In this document: positions 35,429-43,469 of the stretch, piece by piece
Position numbering within the stretch: the first letter of the stretch is position 1
How the letters are laid out: every line of letters starts with the position of its first letter
NCBI GenBank assembly: GCA_016286205.1
Contig: JAEESF010000009.1
Coordinates: forward strand, 1-64,000
Source of the DNA: Colicola sp016286205
GTDB lineage: Bacteria; Bacteroidota; Bacteroidia; Bacteroidales; Paludibacteraceae
DNA: 64,000 bases
Direction: 5' to 3'
The notes under the pieces: model-generated
The model's input: the letters and a program-made list of their open reading frames with translations, nothing else
Told to the model about the DNA's origin: nothing
The model's database searches: none
Program-made: the position numbers and the translations under genes

Positions 35429-36697
35429 CTAGATTTTCGGCGCAACAATTTCCTTACCCTGGCAGAAGCGATGAGTCAATTGACGATCGTCTCCCAAATA
35501 AATATAACGTTCCAAACGGTGTTGAATAGTATAGTTATCAAAATTGAGGTCGCTTTCATCTACCACCAATGCATCAAAAGCATAACCAGGTTCAAACGAG
35601 CCGACCTTGCCAAAGAACGATCCTCCGGACTTGGTTGCGAGCCAGAATGCTTCACTTAGGCTGAGGAATGCTTCCTTATGTCCACCATGCACCCATTTCA
35701 GTTTAGACATCTGAAGAGTGTAGTGCATTACGCGGAAGATAGAGAAACCACTACCTCCGGATACATCAGAACCCAATGCGACAGGAATTCCCGCATTTAG
35801 GAACCGGCGAATAGGAGCAATACCTGAACCAATATTGCAATTGGAAGTAGGACAATGGACAGCAAACACATGGTTCGCACGCATCAGTTCGAACTCTTCT
35901 CCTTCTGTATAACAACAATGCGCCATAAGGGTTGGCGTTTGACCAAACATGCCATAACGACGGTATGCATCACCATAACAAGTGGATTCGGGTTCTAATT
36001 CCTTCACCCAAGCAATTTCCGATTGATTCTCACTAAGGTGAGACTGAACAGGTAAGTGGTATTCGTTAGCCAATTGGCCTAATGCAGTCATCATAGCAGG
36101 TGTACAACTGGGTACAAAACGCGGCGTGACGATAGCCGAAACCAAAGGCATCGAGCGTGTATGTTCCATCACTCGTTTGGTTCCCTCGACTGCTTCTTCC
36201 GGCGTATTACTCAACGTATCAGGTCCATTGCGGTCCATGCCCACCAAACCAACCATACCACCCATTCCCGCCTCATGAAGCAGATCAGCCAAAAGGCAAG
36301 AAGCATCCGGATGAATAGTGGCAAAAATAGCCGCACGCATAGTACCGAGTTTCCAGAGATCGCGTACAAAACGACGGTACATACGCTCGGCATACTTGAT
36401 ATCCTTGTATTTCGATTCCTCGGGGAAGGTATAAGTATTTAGCCATGGTAGTAATTCCATATCCATAGCAATGCCCAGATTTCGGTATTGCGGCGCATGT
36501 ACGTGCAAATCGTTCATTGCAGGCATAAGCAATTGGTCGCCAAAATCAATGACCGGCACATCCTTATACTCATTCGGCAAAGTCTGGTAAGTGTCAACCA
36601 CATTACCATCGTCACCCACTACAACATAGCCATGCTCCAATACTCGGAAAGCACTTGGCGTTGGGGTGTAGATAATATTCGCTTTATAGATTTTCAT
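35429..36697 (-). CDS. guaD: Guanine deaminase-type amidohydrolase
   Basis: 422-residue zinc amidohydrolase. Metal-site motifs: DLHVHAPQYRNLG, SHLSENQSEIAWV, AHCCYTEGEE and LGSDVSGGSGFS. LLPWLNTYTFPEESKYKD is characteristic of guanine deaminases, which convert guanine to xanthine. The start is ATG 36697 (MKIYKANIIYTP), overlapping the gtrA-like stop as ATGA; an upstream extension is inside that gene. A close amidohydrolase relative with another substrate cannot be excluded. Confidence 0.88.
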   Translation of the reverse strand: MKIYKANIIYTPTPSAFRVLEHGYVVVGDDGNVVDTYQTLPNEYKDVPVIDFGDQLLMPAMNDLHVHAPQYRNLGIAMDMELLPWLNTYTFPEESKYKDIKYAERMYRRFVRDLWKLGTMRAAIFATIHPDASCLLADLLHEAGMGGMVGLVGMDRNGPDTLSNTPEEAVEGTKRVMEHTRSMPLVSAIVTPRFVPSCTPAMMTALGQLANEYHLPVQSHLSENQSEIAWVKELEPESTCYGDAYRRYGMFGQTPTLMAHCCYTEGEEFELMRANHVFAVHCPTSNCNIGSGIAPIRRFLNAGIPVALGSDVSGGSGFSIFRVMHYTLQMSKLKWVHGGHKEAFLSLSEAFWLATKSGGSFFGKVGSFEPGYAFDALVVDESDLNFDNYTIQHRLERYIYLGDDRQLTHRFCQGKEIVAPKI

Positions 36698-37137
36698 GAT
36701 ATTGTATTGGGTTCTTTTTCTTTCTTTTTGAAGAAAATGAGACAAACGAAATAATTGATGACTCCACCGATAAAGATAACGAGATAACTGATATAGTCAT
36801 CACGCCATGTAGGGAAACAACGAACCATCAAAGGCAACAATCCCAGTTGGACAGCCATGTTAAGAACACGGGCCAGTAAGAATCCTCCCGCGTTCTTTAG
36901 ATTAGGCCGTGTGCCGAAAGTATACCAATTGGAAAAGAGGTAGTTAGGAATCATCTCCAACACATAACCTATAGCAAATGCTACTACATACAGGGGGAGT
37001 CCCTTTTCCGGATGCCCAAGTGCCCACAAGGCAAGCAGAAAAAGCCCGGTCTGGATAAACATGCCCGTTGTGCCGACCACAGTAAAGCGGATAGCAGAGC
37101 GGATTTTATCCGGCAGATATGAAGAAGGAAGGCGCAT
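36694..37137 (-). CDS. GtrA family membrane protein
   Basis: 147 residues with four transmembrane helices: IRFTVVGTTGMFIQTGLFLL, the PLYVVAFAIGYVLEMIPNYL segment, LLARVLNMAVQLGLLPLMV and YLVIFIGGVINYFVCLIFF. GtrA proteins are thought to help flip undecaprenyl-linked sugars. The matching GtrB-like glycosyltransferase in this window is far away (60801-61754). An 11-bp-period array fills the gap to alaS. Confidence 0.88.
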   Translation of the reverse strand: MRLPSSYLPDKIRSAIRFTVVGTTGMFIQTGLFLLALWALGHPEKGLPLYVVAFAIGYVLEMIPNYLFSNWYTFGTRPNLKNAGGFLLARVLNMAVQLGLLPLMVRCFPTWRDDYISYLVIFIGGVINYFVCLIFFKKKEKEPNTIS

Positions 37138-37141
37138 TTTC

Positions 37142-37229
37142 TCTCGTAGTGCTCTCGTGATTGTCTCGATAAAGTCTCGTGTTTGTCTCGACTCGATAGT
37201 CTGTCGTTAGTCTGTCGTTAGTCTGATTT
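37142..37229 (-). repeat. 11-bp-period array B between alaS and gtrA-like gene
   Basis: TCTCG recurs at 37142, 37153, 37164, 37175 and 37186, then CTGTCG-type units follow at 11-nt steps after a phase slip. The array fills the whole gap between the alaS stop and the next ATG. Its last 37 bp are identical to the array after gdhA, and its first part shares GTGCTCTCGTGATTGTCTCG with array A. Confidence 0.88.
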
Positions 37230-39831
37230 ACTTTAGTCCAGCTAACAGTTCGTCCATAGCGGCATCCAGGCCATTGACATCGCGTCCGCCTGCGGTTGCC
37301 ATCCATGGCTGACCACCTCCACCGCCCTGGATATGTCTAGCGGCAGATTTTATCATCAGACCGGCATTCTTGCCCTCATCAACCAACGGTTGGCTGAGGA
37401 ATACTGCGATAGTCGGCTTGCCATCGAACTGAGTAGCTGCAATCAGTGCAAACTTCACATTGGTGAACTTACCGCGCAACAATGGCATAACGCCACGTAG
37501 CATCTCCGGATTTTGTTCGCCTTGCATGCGTACCAGTTTGATATCACCGAAGTCTTCTGCCCGACGGATGATGTCGTCGCGGAACATCTCTATCTTCTCG
37601 GCCATGAATAGTTCAATCTGCTTCTTTAGTCCGGCGTTCTCGTCAATAGACTTATGTATAGCCGCAACCAAATCAGGAGCATTGTTGAACAATCCACGCA
37701 GACCATTCAGCATATCTTGCGCAGCATAGTAGACCTGGTCTGCATGTGCGGCCGTAACTGCCTCTATACGACGAATGCCTGCAGCGATACTAGTCTCCAT
37801 AAGAATGCGAACCGAACCAATGCGGCCTGTGCTAGCGACGTGACAACCGCCACACAATTCTACAGACGGGCCATACTTGATAACTCGTACATCGTCGCCG
37901 TATTTCTCGCCAAAGAGTGCCATAGCCCCCATGGCCTTAGCCTCAGCGATAGGCGTATGACGACTTTCCTCCAGATGCCAGTCTTGGCGAATAATCTGGT
38001 TAGCCAGTTGTTCCACCTTACGCAACTCTTCCGGGGTCACTTTCTGGAAGTGAGAGAAGTCAAAACGCAGGCTTTCAGGAGTAACCAAACTACCCTTTTG
38101 CTCTACATGCTTGCCCAGCACTTCGCGCAGTGCATAGTGTAGAATATGCGTTGCTGTATGGTTGCACATGATAGCCTGACGACGCTCTGCATCTACTGTT
38201 GCTTTCAGTTCACCTTCTATATTCTCCGGCAATTCTATCAAGATATGCACCGGCAGGTTATTCTCGCGCTTGGTATCGATCACACGTACATTGCCTAGTG
38301 TGCCTGTATCACCAATCTCACCACCCATCTCTGCATAGAATGGCGTTTGGCTGAGTACTACCTGATAAAAATCCTTCCCCTTCTGACTTACCTTGCGATA
38401 GCGAAGTACCTGTGTGTTGCAAGCCAGTTGATCGTATCCAATGAACTCCGTATCCCCTTCGCGAAGCACGGTCCAGTCTCCTAAATCTTGCTTATTCGCA
38501 GAACGTCCCATCTCTTTCTGATGCTCTAGGGCACGATTGTATTCCTCCTCATTGGTAGTGAAGCCATTCTCTCGGAGAATCAATTCGGTTAGATCCAACG
38601 GGAAGCCATATGTATCCTTTAATGTGAAGACATCCACACCGCTAATCTCTGTCTTGCCGGCTTTGCGTGCATCGTCCATGAGGCGGTCGAGCAGACCAAT
38701 ACCTTTATCCAAAGTGCGTAGGAAAGCCTCTTCCTCGCTCTTGATAACAGGAACAATTTGTGCTTGCTGCTTGGCCAATTCAGGATACGCATCGCCCATA
38801 TCTGCAATGAGTTGCGGCACCAACTGATAGAGGAACGCAGAACGCATATTGAGGAACGTGTAGCCATAACGCACAGCACGGCGAAGAATACGACGAATGA
38901 CGTAGCCTGCTTTCTCATTAGAAGGCAATTGGCCATCAGTAATAGCAAAAGCGATAGTACGTATATGGTCGGCGATAACACGCATAGCAATATCGGTCTT
39001 CTCGTCCTTGCCGTATTCGCAACCACAAATCTCGCCTATCTTGCGCAGCATTGGCTGGAATACATCTGTATCGTAGTTACTGGTCTTGCCTTGGATAGTA
39101 CGAACGAGACGCTCAAAGCCCATACCCGTGTCAATCACTTTCTTTGCGAGCGGTTCCAACGAGCCATCTGCCTTGCGATTGAACTGCATGAAGACGATAT
39201 TCCAAATCTCTATAACCTGAGGGTGATCTTTGTTGACCAATTCGCGTCCTGGCACTTTAGCACGTTCCTCTGCAGAACGACTATCTACATGTATTTCCGA
39301 ACACGGACCACAAGGACCTGTATCGCCCATTTCCCAGAAATTATCGTGCTTGTTGCCGTTCAGTATATGGTCAGCAGGCAGATGCTTGGCCCAAATAGAT
39401 GCGGCCTCATTGTCGCGTTCCAGGCCCTCCTCCTTTGAGCCCTCAAATACAGTAGCATAGAGATTAGAAGGATCTATCTTGAGCACATCAACTATATATT
39501 CCCAAGCAAAATCAATAGCCTCTTGTTTGAAATAATCGCCAAACGACCAGTTGCCGAGCATCTCGAACATCGTGTGGTGATAGGTATCATGACCCACTTC
39601 CTCCAGATCATTGTGTTTGCCGCTTACGCGCAGACATTTCTGACTATCGGCTACACGGGGATATTTGATGGGATCGTTGCCTAGAATGATTCCCTTCCAT
39701 GGATTCATGCCGGCATTGGTAAACATGAGTGTTGGGTCATCTTTGATGACCATCGGAGCCGAAGGGACTACCTGATGACCCTTCGATGCCATAAAGTCCA
39801 AAAAGGACTGACGAATTTCTTTACTTGTCAT
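37228..39831 (-). CDS. alaS: Alanyl-tRNA synthetase
   Basis: 867 residues, full length. The class II aminoacylation core starts MTSKEIRQSFLDFMASKGHQ, with LMFTNAGMNPWKGIIL and GDTGPCGPCSEIH. The editing domain has the zinc motifs NHTATHILHYAL and ELCGGCHVAS. The C-terminal C-Ala domain ends with SAARHIQGGGGGQPWMATAG and MDELLAGLK. Its ATG overlaps the end of pdxA by 11 bp. Confidence 0.98.
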   Translation of the reverse strand: MTSKEIRQSFLDFMASKGHQVVPSAPMVIKDDPTLMFTNAGMNPWKGIILGNDPIKYPRVADSQKCLRVSGKHNDLEEVGHDTYHHTMFEMLGNWSFGDYFKQEAIDFAWEYIVDVLKIDPSNLYATVFEGSKEEGLERDNEAASIWAKHLPADHILNGNKHDNFWEMGDTGPCGPCSEIHVDSRSAEERAKVPGRELVNKDHPQVIEIWNIVFMQFNRKADGSLEPLAKKVIDTGMGFERLVRTIQGKTSNYDTDVFQPMLRKIGEICGCEYGKDEKTDIAMRVIADHIRTIAFAITDGQLPSNEKAGYVIRRILRRAVRYGYTFLNMRSAFLYQLVPQLIADMGDAYPELAKQQAQIVPVIKSEEEAFLRTLDKGIGLLDRLMDDARKAGKTEISGVDVFTLKDTYGFPLDLTELILRENGFTTNEEEYNRALEHQKEMGRSANKQDLGDWTVLREGDTEFIGYDQLACNTQVLRYRKVSQKGKDFYQVVLSQTPFYAEMGGEIGDTGTLGNVRVIDTKRENNLPVHILIELPENIEGELKATVDAERRQAIMCNHTATHILHYALREVLGKHVEQKGSLVTPESLRFDFSHFQKVTPEELRKVEQLANQIIRQDWHLEESRHTPIAEAKAMGAMALFGEKYGDDVRVIKYGPSVELCGGCHVASTGRIGSVRILMETSIAAGIRRIEAVTAAHADQVYYAAQDMLNGLRGLFNNAPDLVAAIHKSIDENAGLKKQIELFMAEKIEMFRDDIIRRAEDFGDIKLVRMQGEQNPEMLRGVMPLLRGKFTNVKFALIAATQFDGKPTIAVFLSQPLVDEGKNAGLMIKSAARHIQGGGGGQPWMATAGGRDVNGLDAAMDELLAGLK

Positions 39832-40951
39832 TATCGTTTGTTGTATTAGTCTCTGTTTGCTGATTGTTGAACCGGTTGCCTCCAGTAGTAGTCTTAAAGT
39901 CTATAAATTCGCGGCGCGGACGTCCCTCTTTGTCCTCTCGCTCGATGAAGGGCAATGGATTAGCACGCAGTTTGTCGTATTCTGCGCGTGTACGCAAAAC
40001 GTCTAAAGCCATATAGAGCGCGTTGCGCATGCTTGACCAGTCGGCCTGGTCCTTGCCTGCGATGTCGTAACCTGTACCATGGTCAGGCGAAGTGCGAACG
40101 ATGCTGAGACCTGCGGTATAGTTAACGCCCGACATATCCAGTGTCTTGAATGGTGCCAATCCCTGGTCGTGGTACATAGCCAGAACAGCATCGAAATGGG
40201 CGTAGTGACCCGAACCAAAGAAACCGTCGGAGGCGTATGGACCGAAAGCCCAGATGCCCTGCTCGTTAGCTTTCTTGATGGCAGGAATAATGATCTCCTG
40301 TTCTTCTTTGCCCAGCAGGCCTGCATCACCCGCGTGCGGATTGAGAGCCAAGACAGCAATGCGCGGTTTCTCGAGAGCGAAGTCGCGTTTGAGTGAATCG
40401 TTTAGTAGTTTCAACTTTGCCAAGATGCGCTCTTCGGTTATCTGGCCGGGTATATCAGCAATGGCGACGTGATTGCAAACTAGTGCCACACGCAGATTAC
40501 CGCTACAGAGCATCATCAGCGAGTCCGGTCCAAACTGTTCTGCCAGATATTCGGTATGTCCGCCTTTCAGCGCCTCTTTGTTAAGCGGAGCTGTCAGCAG
40601 GGCTTGTGCCTTGCCTTCTTTCAGGTCGCGGCACGCACGATCGAGCGCAGCCTTAGCCGCCTTGTTGGCATCCGGGGAAGGAGTTCCGAACTGAACAGGA
40701 AGATCGTCTGTGTAACAGGTAACCATGTTCAGTCGGCCATCCTTAGCCTGCGATGCATCGTCTATCTGATTCCACTGGATATTGCGGTGATCTTCGTCCA
40801 AGGTCTGGATATGATGTTTTGCCACCACAGCATTGCCATAGATAACAGGGCGACAAATCTCGAAGATATGGCTCTCGAGCAATGCCTTGATGATGATTTC
40901 GTATCCTACACCGTTGGTATCACCGGCCGTTATTGCGATTATAGGTTTCAT
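39821..40951 (-). CDS. pdxA: 4-hydroxythreonine-4-phosphate dehydrogenase
   Basis: Pyridoxal-phosphate synthesis enzyme (DXP-dependent route). 376 residues. Motifs: ITAGDTNGVGYEIIIKAL, APLNKEALKGGHTEYLAEQF, LNPHAGDAGLLGKEEQEII, AMYHDQGLAPFKTL and RTSPDHGTGYDIAGK, containing the metal-binding His residues. The last 25 residues (TTGGNRFNNQQTETNTTNDN) are a polar extension that overlaps alaS. Its start overlaps the nitroreductase gene by 32 bp. Confidence 0.96.
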   Translation of the reverse strand: MKPIIAITAGDTNGVGYEIIIKALLESHIFEICRPVIYGNAVVAKHHIQTLDEDHRNIQWNQIDDASQAKDGRLNMVTCYTDDLPVQFGTPSPDANKAAKAALDRACRDLKEGKAQALLTAPLNKEALKGGHTEYLAEQFGPDSLMMLCSGNLRVALVCNHVAIADIPGQITEERILAKLKLLNDSLKRDFALEKPRIAVLALNPHAGDAGLLGKEEQEIIIPAIKKANEQGIWAFGPYASDGFFGSGHYAHFDAVLAMYHDQGLAPFKTLDMSGVNYTAGLSIVRTSPDHGTGYDIAGKDQADWSSMRNALYMALDVLRTRAEYDKLRANPLPFIEREDKEGRPRREFIDFKTTTGGNRFNNQQTETNTTNDNDK

Positions 40952-41450
40952 TGTGTATCTTTTCGTATTTGAGTTTGTCTAAGTCGTAGTTCTTGCGCTC
41001 CTCATCCTTGTAGCCAAGCGAGATGATGCAGAGTACAGTGCGGTCATCAGGAATAGCGCAAAGTTCTTTTATTAAGTCTTCCGAAGCCTCGCGGCAATAT
41101 ACCTGACACCAACAGGCTCCAAGTCCTTGTTCCTCAGCGGCCAAGAGTATATGCTCGGCTGCGATAGCCCCGTCCGCCATCCATACATCGGTAAGCGAGG
41201 TATCCAGGGCGATGACGATAGCGGCCATGGCCGTATCGAACATGCCACTTCCGTAGGTGCGGCAAGCCGCCATGGCACGGAGTTTCTCGACATCACGCAC
41301 CACGATGAATTCCCAAGGACAGGTGCGATGACCGGATGGAGCCATCAGCGCGCAGCGCAACAGATAATCTATTTTTTCCTGCTCTACAGGACGGTCGGTA
41401 TACTTGCGAATTGACCGCCTGTGTTGGCATAATTCTAAGAAAGAGCCCAT
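40920..41450 (-). CDS. Nitroreductase family protein
   Basis: 176-residue FMN-dependent nitroreductase: CQHRRSIRKYTDRPVEQEKI at the N-terminus, ALMAPSGHRTCPWEFIVV for FMN contact, and LGACWCQVYCREASEDL. The start is ATG 41450 (MGSFLELCQHRRSIRK); the frame extends upstream, but the promoter lies there. It is the first gene of the run to pdxA, alaS and beyond. Its physiological substrate is unknown. Confidence 0.9.
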   Translation of the reverse strand: MGSFLELCQHRRSIRKYTDRPVEQEKIDYLLRCALMAPSGHRTCPWEFIVVRDVEKLRAMAACRTYGSGMFDTAMAAIVIALDTSLTDVWMADGAIAAEHILLAAEEQGLGACWCQVYCREASEDLIKELCAIPDDRTVLCIISLGYKDEERKNYDLDKLKYEKIHNETYNRNNGR

Positions 41451-41469
41451 ATTATTCCAATTTAGCGTG

Positions 41470-41500
41470 CAAAGGTACAAATAATTTTTCATATACGCAA
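41470..41500 (-). promoter_or_regulatory. Promoter of nitroreductase-pdxA-alaS run
   Basis: Minus strand: -33 TTGCGTATATGA, -7 TACCTTTG, 23-nt register, about 20 nt before the nitroreductase ATG. As at gdhA, the bases upstream of the -33 box read GCGCGCTTGCG. Confidence 0.77.
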
Positions 41501-41592
41501 GCGCGCACGCACATTTTTGCAAAAAAGTGACTTTTTTCCTGAAAAAAGTGAGAATATGGAAGGCATGGCATCGAAATTTCGAATAATATTTG

Positions 41593-41600
41593 TATCTTTG
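41593..41600 (+). promoter_or_regulatory. -7 box of the PrsW gene
   Basis: TATCTTTG matches the -7 consensus, 28 nt before the ATG, but there is no TTGC element 23 nt upstream (the region reads ATCGAAATTTC), so this promoter is weaker or activator-dependent. Confidence 0.5.
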
Positions 41601-41628
41601 CGGCGATAATGTGTAATTAAGGAAAAGT

Positions 41629-42324
41629 ATGTATTGGATGCTGATTGCGGCTCTGTTGCCCGCTATTTTGCTTGGTCTGTATATTTGGCGAAAAGATCCG
41701 ATTCCAGAGCCTGTGCGTTGGCTATTTCGTGCGGCATTGGCGGGTGTACTGATTAGTATTCCTGTGGCTTTTGCCGAATATTCGATAGCAGGACTGATCT
41801 TCCCAAGTGGCAAACCTACGACCCTATTTGGGACGACTATTCAGGCTTTTCTGGTAGCCGCTACACCCGAGGAGTGTGCCAAACTGTTGGCGCTATGGCT
41901 TATCTTGCGCAGAAATCCTCATTTTGACGAGCATTTTGATGGCATCACTTATGCGGTGTTCGTTGGTTTGGGTTTTGCTGCCATAGAGAATGTGGGCTAC
42001 GTATTGACGAGTGGCGACGGATGGGTTACGGTGGCTGCTATGCGTGCTCTGCTGGCCGTTCCCGGGCATTATGCCTTTGCCATTCTGATGGGTTATTACT
42101 ACACCAAATATCATTTTGTGGAGCATACGGCTTGGAATGGCGCGAAAGTGATTTTGATGCCTATTTTGGCGCATGGAGTCTATGATGCATTGGCCATGAC
42201 CGGTTCTGTGGATCCTATGGTAGGCGGTGTTTGTTTCTTCGTGCTCATCTGGTTCTGCATCAAACTGCAGCGCGCCGCTTACCGCAAAGTCAAAGCCTTG
42301 GCTACTGATTCGCAATTATTATAA
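41629..42324 (+). CDS. PrsW family intramembrane metalloprotease
   Basis: 231 residues with about six to seven transmembrane helices and the PrsW/CAAX-protease active-site motifs ATPEECAKLLALW, FAAIENVGYVL, PGHYAFAILMGYYY and LAHGVYDALAM. In Bacillus PrsW starts the release of an ECF sigma factor by cutting its anti-sigma factor; no sigma or anti-sigma gene is adjacent here, so the target is unknown. It is monocistronic and followed by an 11-bp array. Confidence 0.93.
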   Translation: MYWMLIAALLPAILLGLYIWRKDPIPEPVRWLFRAALAGVLISIPVAFAEYSIAGLIFPSGKPTTLFGTTIQAFLVAATPEECAKLLALWLILRRNPHFDEHFDGITYAVFVGLGFAAIENVGYVLTSGDGWVTVAAMRALLAVPGHYAFAILMGYYYTKYHFVEHTAWNGAKVILMPILAHGVYDALAMTGSVDPMVGGVCFFVLIWFCIKLQRAAYRKVKALATDSQLL

Positions 42325-42351
42325 AAATCAAAACTACAAAAAGATAGTGCG

Positions 42352-42432
42352 CTCGATAATGTCTCGTGAACGTCTCGAGCACTCCAGGTAATTGTCTCGT
42401 GATTGTCTCGTGATTGTCTCGGTAGTAAATCG
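42352..42432 (+). repeat. 11-bp-period array C (about eight units)
   Basis: CTCG at 42352, 42363, 42374, 42396, 42407 and 42418 (one unit at 42385 has lost it), all in 11-nt register. The clearest units read ATTGTCTCGTG. It shares units with arrays A and B. Confidence 0.88.
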
Positions 42433-42433
42433 G

Positions 42434-42455
42434 GTATATATACATAGTATATATA
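42434..42455. repeat. AT-rich palindrome after array C
   Basis: GTATATATAC-ATA-GTATATATA, abutting the array. It matches in layout (array, then palindrome with a 3-nt A-N-A loop, then a promoter about 70-90 bp on) the element at 22109-22228. Confidence 0.8.
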
Positions 42456-42523
42456 AATATGCAGTTTTTGACAAGGCATTTTTATGCAGAAAACTTGATT
42501 TTTTATGTTTTCCACATAAAAAC

Positions 42524-42554
42524 TTGCATATGTCAAAAAAAAGCAGTACTTTTG
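42524..42554 (+). promoter_or_regulatory. Promoter of the outer-membrane protein gene / valS
   Basis: -33 TTGCATATGTCA, A-tract spacer, -7 TACTTTTG, 23-nt register: the best match to the window consensus. The -7 box ends 15 nt before the ATG. Confidence 0.8.
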
Positions 42555-42569
42555 CGCCCGATTTTTGGT

Positions 42570-43454
42570 ATGCGCACGCAGAAAACGACACATAAGCGTT
42601 TGATTTATATCCTAATAGGCCTATTGTTCATGCCTGTTACGGTTTCAGCGGAGCATCGCACGTTGCATGCAGAGGCCGATCGGCCCGGAATGGGTACAGG
42701 AACCAACGTGTTAGGTTTTGGCATTTTCCAATGGGAAACGGGATTTGAGGTGATGCATATACCGGGTACTCATGTGTTGACCTTGCCAACTACCCTTTTC
42801 CGTTTCGGATTGCACGAACGTGCGGAGTTGCGTTTGGAATACACCGGAGGCTTAGCACTCCTCGACCATCCAGACAGCGATCCGCAGACTGCTGACGATG
42901 GTTTTTACTACACAGAGCCGTTGAGTATAGGTTCCAAGTTGATGTTATGGCCGGGCTCTGACGAACAGCAGTTGCGGTGGCTTCCCCGCACAAGTTTAAT
43001 GCTCAACGTCGGCATACCACTAACGAGTCAAGCAGCGGAAAGGATGCCTGTTTCCGGATGTGCGGACCTGCTCTTTGAGAATGATATCACGGACTGGCTG
43101 ACCGCCGAGTATGAGTTCGGCACCCACTGGCGCGAATGGGCACCAATGCCGGATTTCTTCGTGGCTTTCGGCCTTGATTTCGAAATCACGGACAAGTTAG
43201 GGGTCTTTGTTGAGAACTATGACTATTTCGACTGCGATGTCAATGCCGCTTTGTTCGGGCACTCCACGGCATACGACGTGAATATCGATTTCGGCGTGAC
43301 ATACTCGCCCGTACCTCGCGTACAATTGGACGCGTATGCCGGATTCAACTGCTATCACTCCCTGCCTGAACTGTGCGGTCCGAAGAACAACTGTTACTGC
43401 GGTTTCGGCGTGACATGGCTTTATTACTCAAAACAACACGATAGTCGCAAATAA
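42570..43454 (+). CDS. Outer-membrane beta-barrel protein (phenol MetA/transporter-like)
   Basis: 294 residues: signal peptide MRTQKTTHKRLIYILIGLLF...VSA, then barrel-like strands with LHAEADRPGMGTGTNVLGFG and FQWETGFEV, a start shared with the MetA-pathway/transporter family of outer-membrane proteins; it ends FGVTWLYYSK. A Cys-containing hairpin (CGPKNNCYCG) lies near the C-terminus. The start is ATG 42570, because the promoter occupies the upstream frame. valS follows after 15 nt and is probably co-transcribed. Confidence 0.75.
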   Translation: MRTQKTTHKRLIYILIGLLFMPVTVSAEHRTLHAEADRPGMGTGTNVLGFGIFQWETGFEVMHIPGTHVLTLPTTLFRFGLHERAELRLEYTGGLALLDHPDSDPQTADDGFYYTEPLSIGSKLMLWPGSDEQQLRWLPRTSLMLNVGIPLTSQAAERMPVSGCADLLFENDITDWLTAEYEFGTHWREWAPMPDFFVAFGLDFEITDKLGVFVENYDYFDCDVNAALFGHSTAYDVNIDFGVTYSPVPRVQLDAYAGFNCYHSLPELCGPKNNCYCGFGVTWLYYSKQHDSRK

Positions 43455-43469
43455 TAAATCACAACATAT

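Noticed and set aside
40951..41813. N-terminal extension of the nitroreductase to 297 residues
   Set aside because: The added part covers the promoter and intergenic DNA; the shorter start gives a normal family N-terminus.
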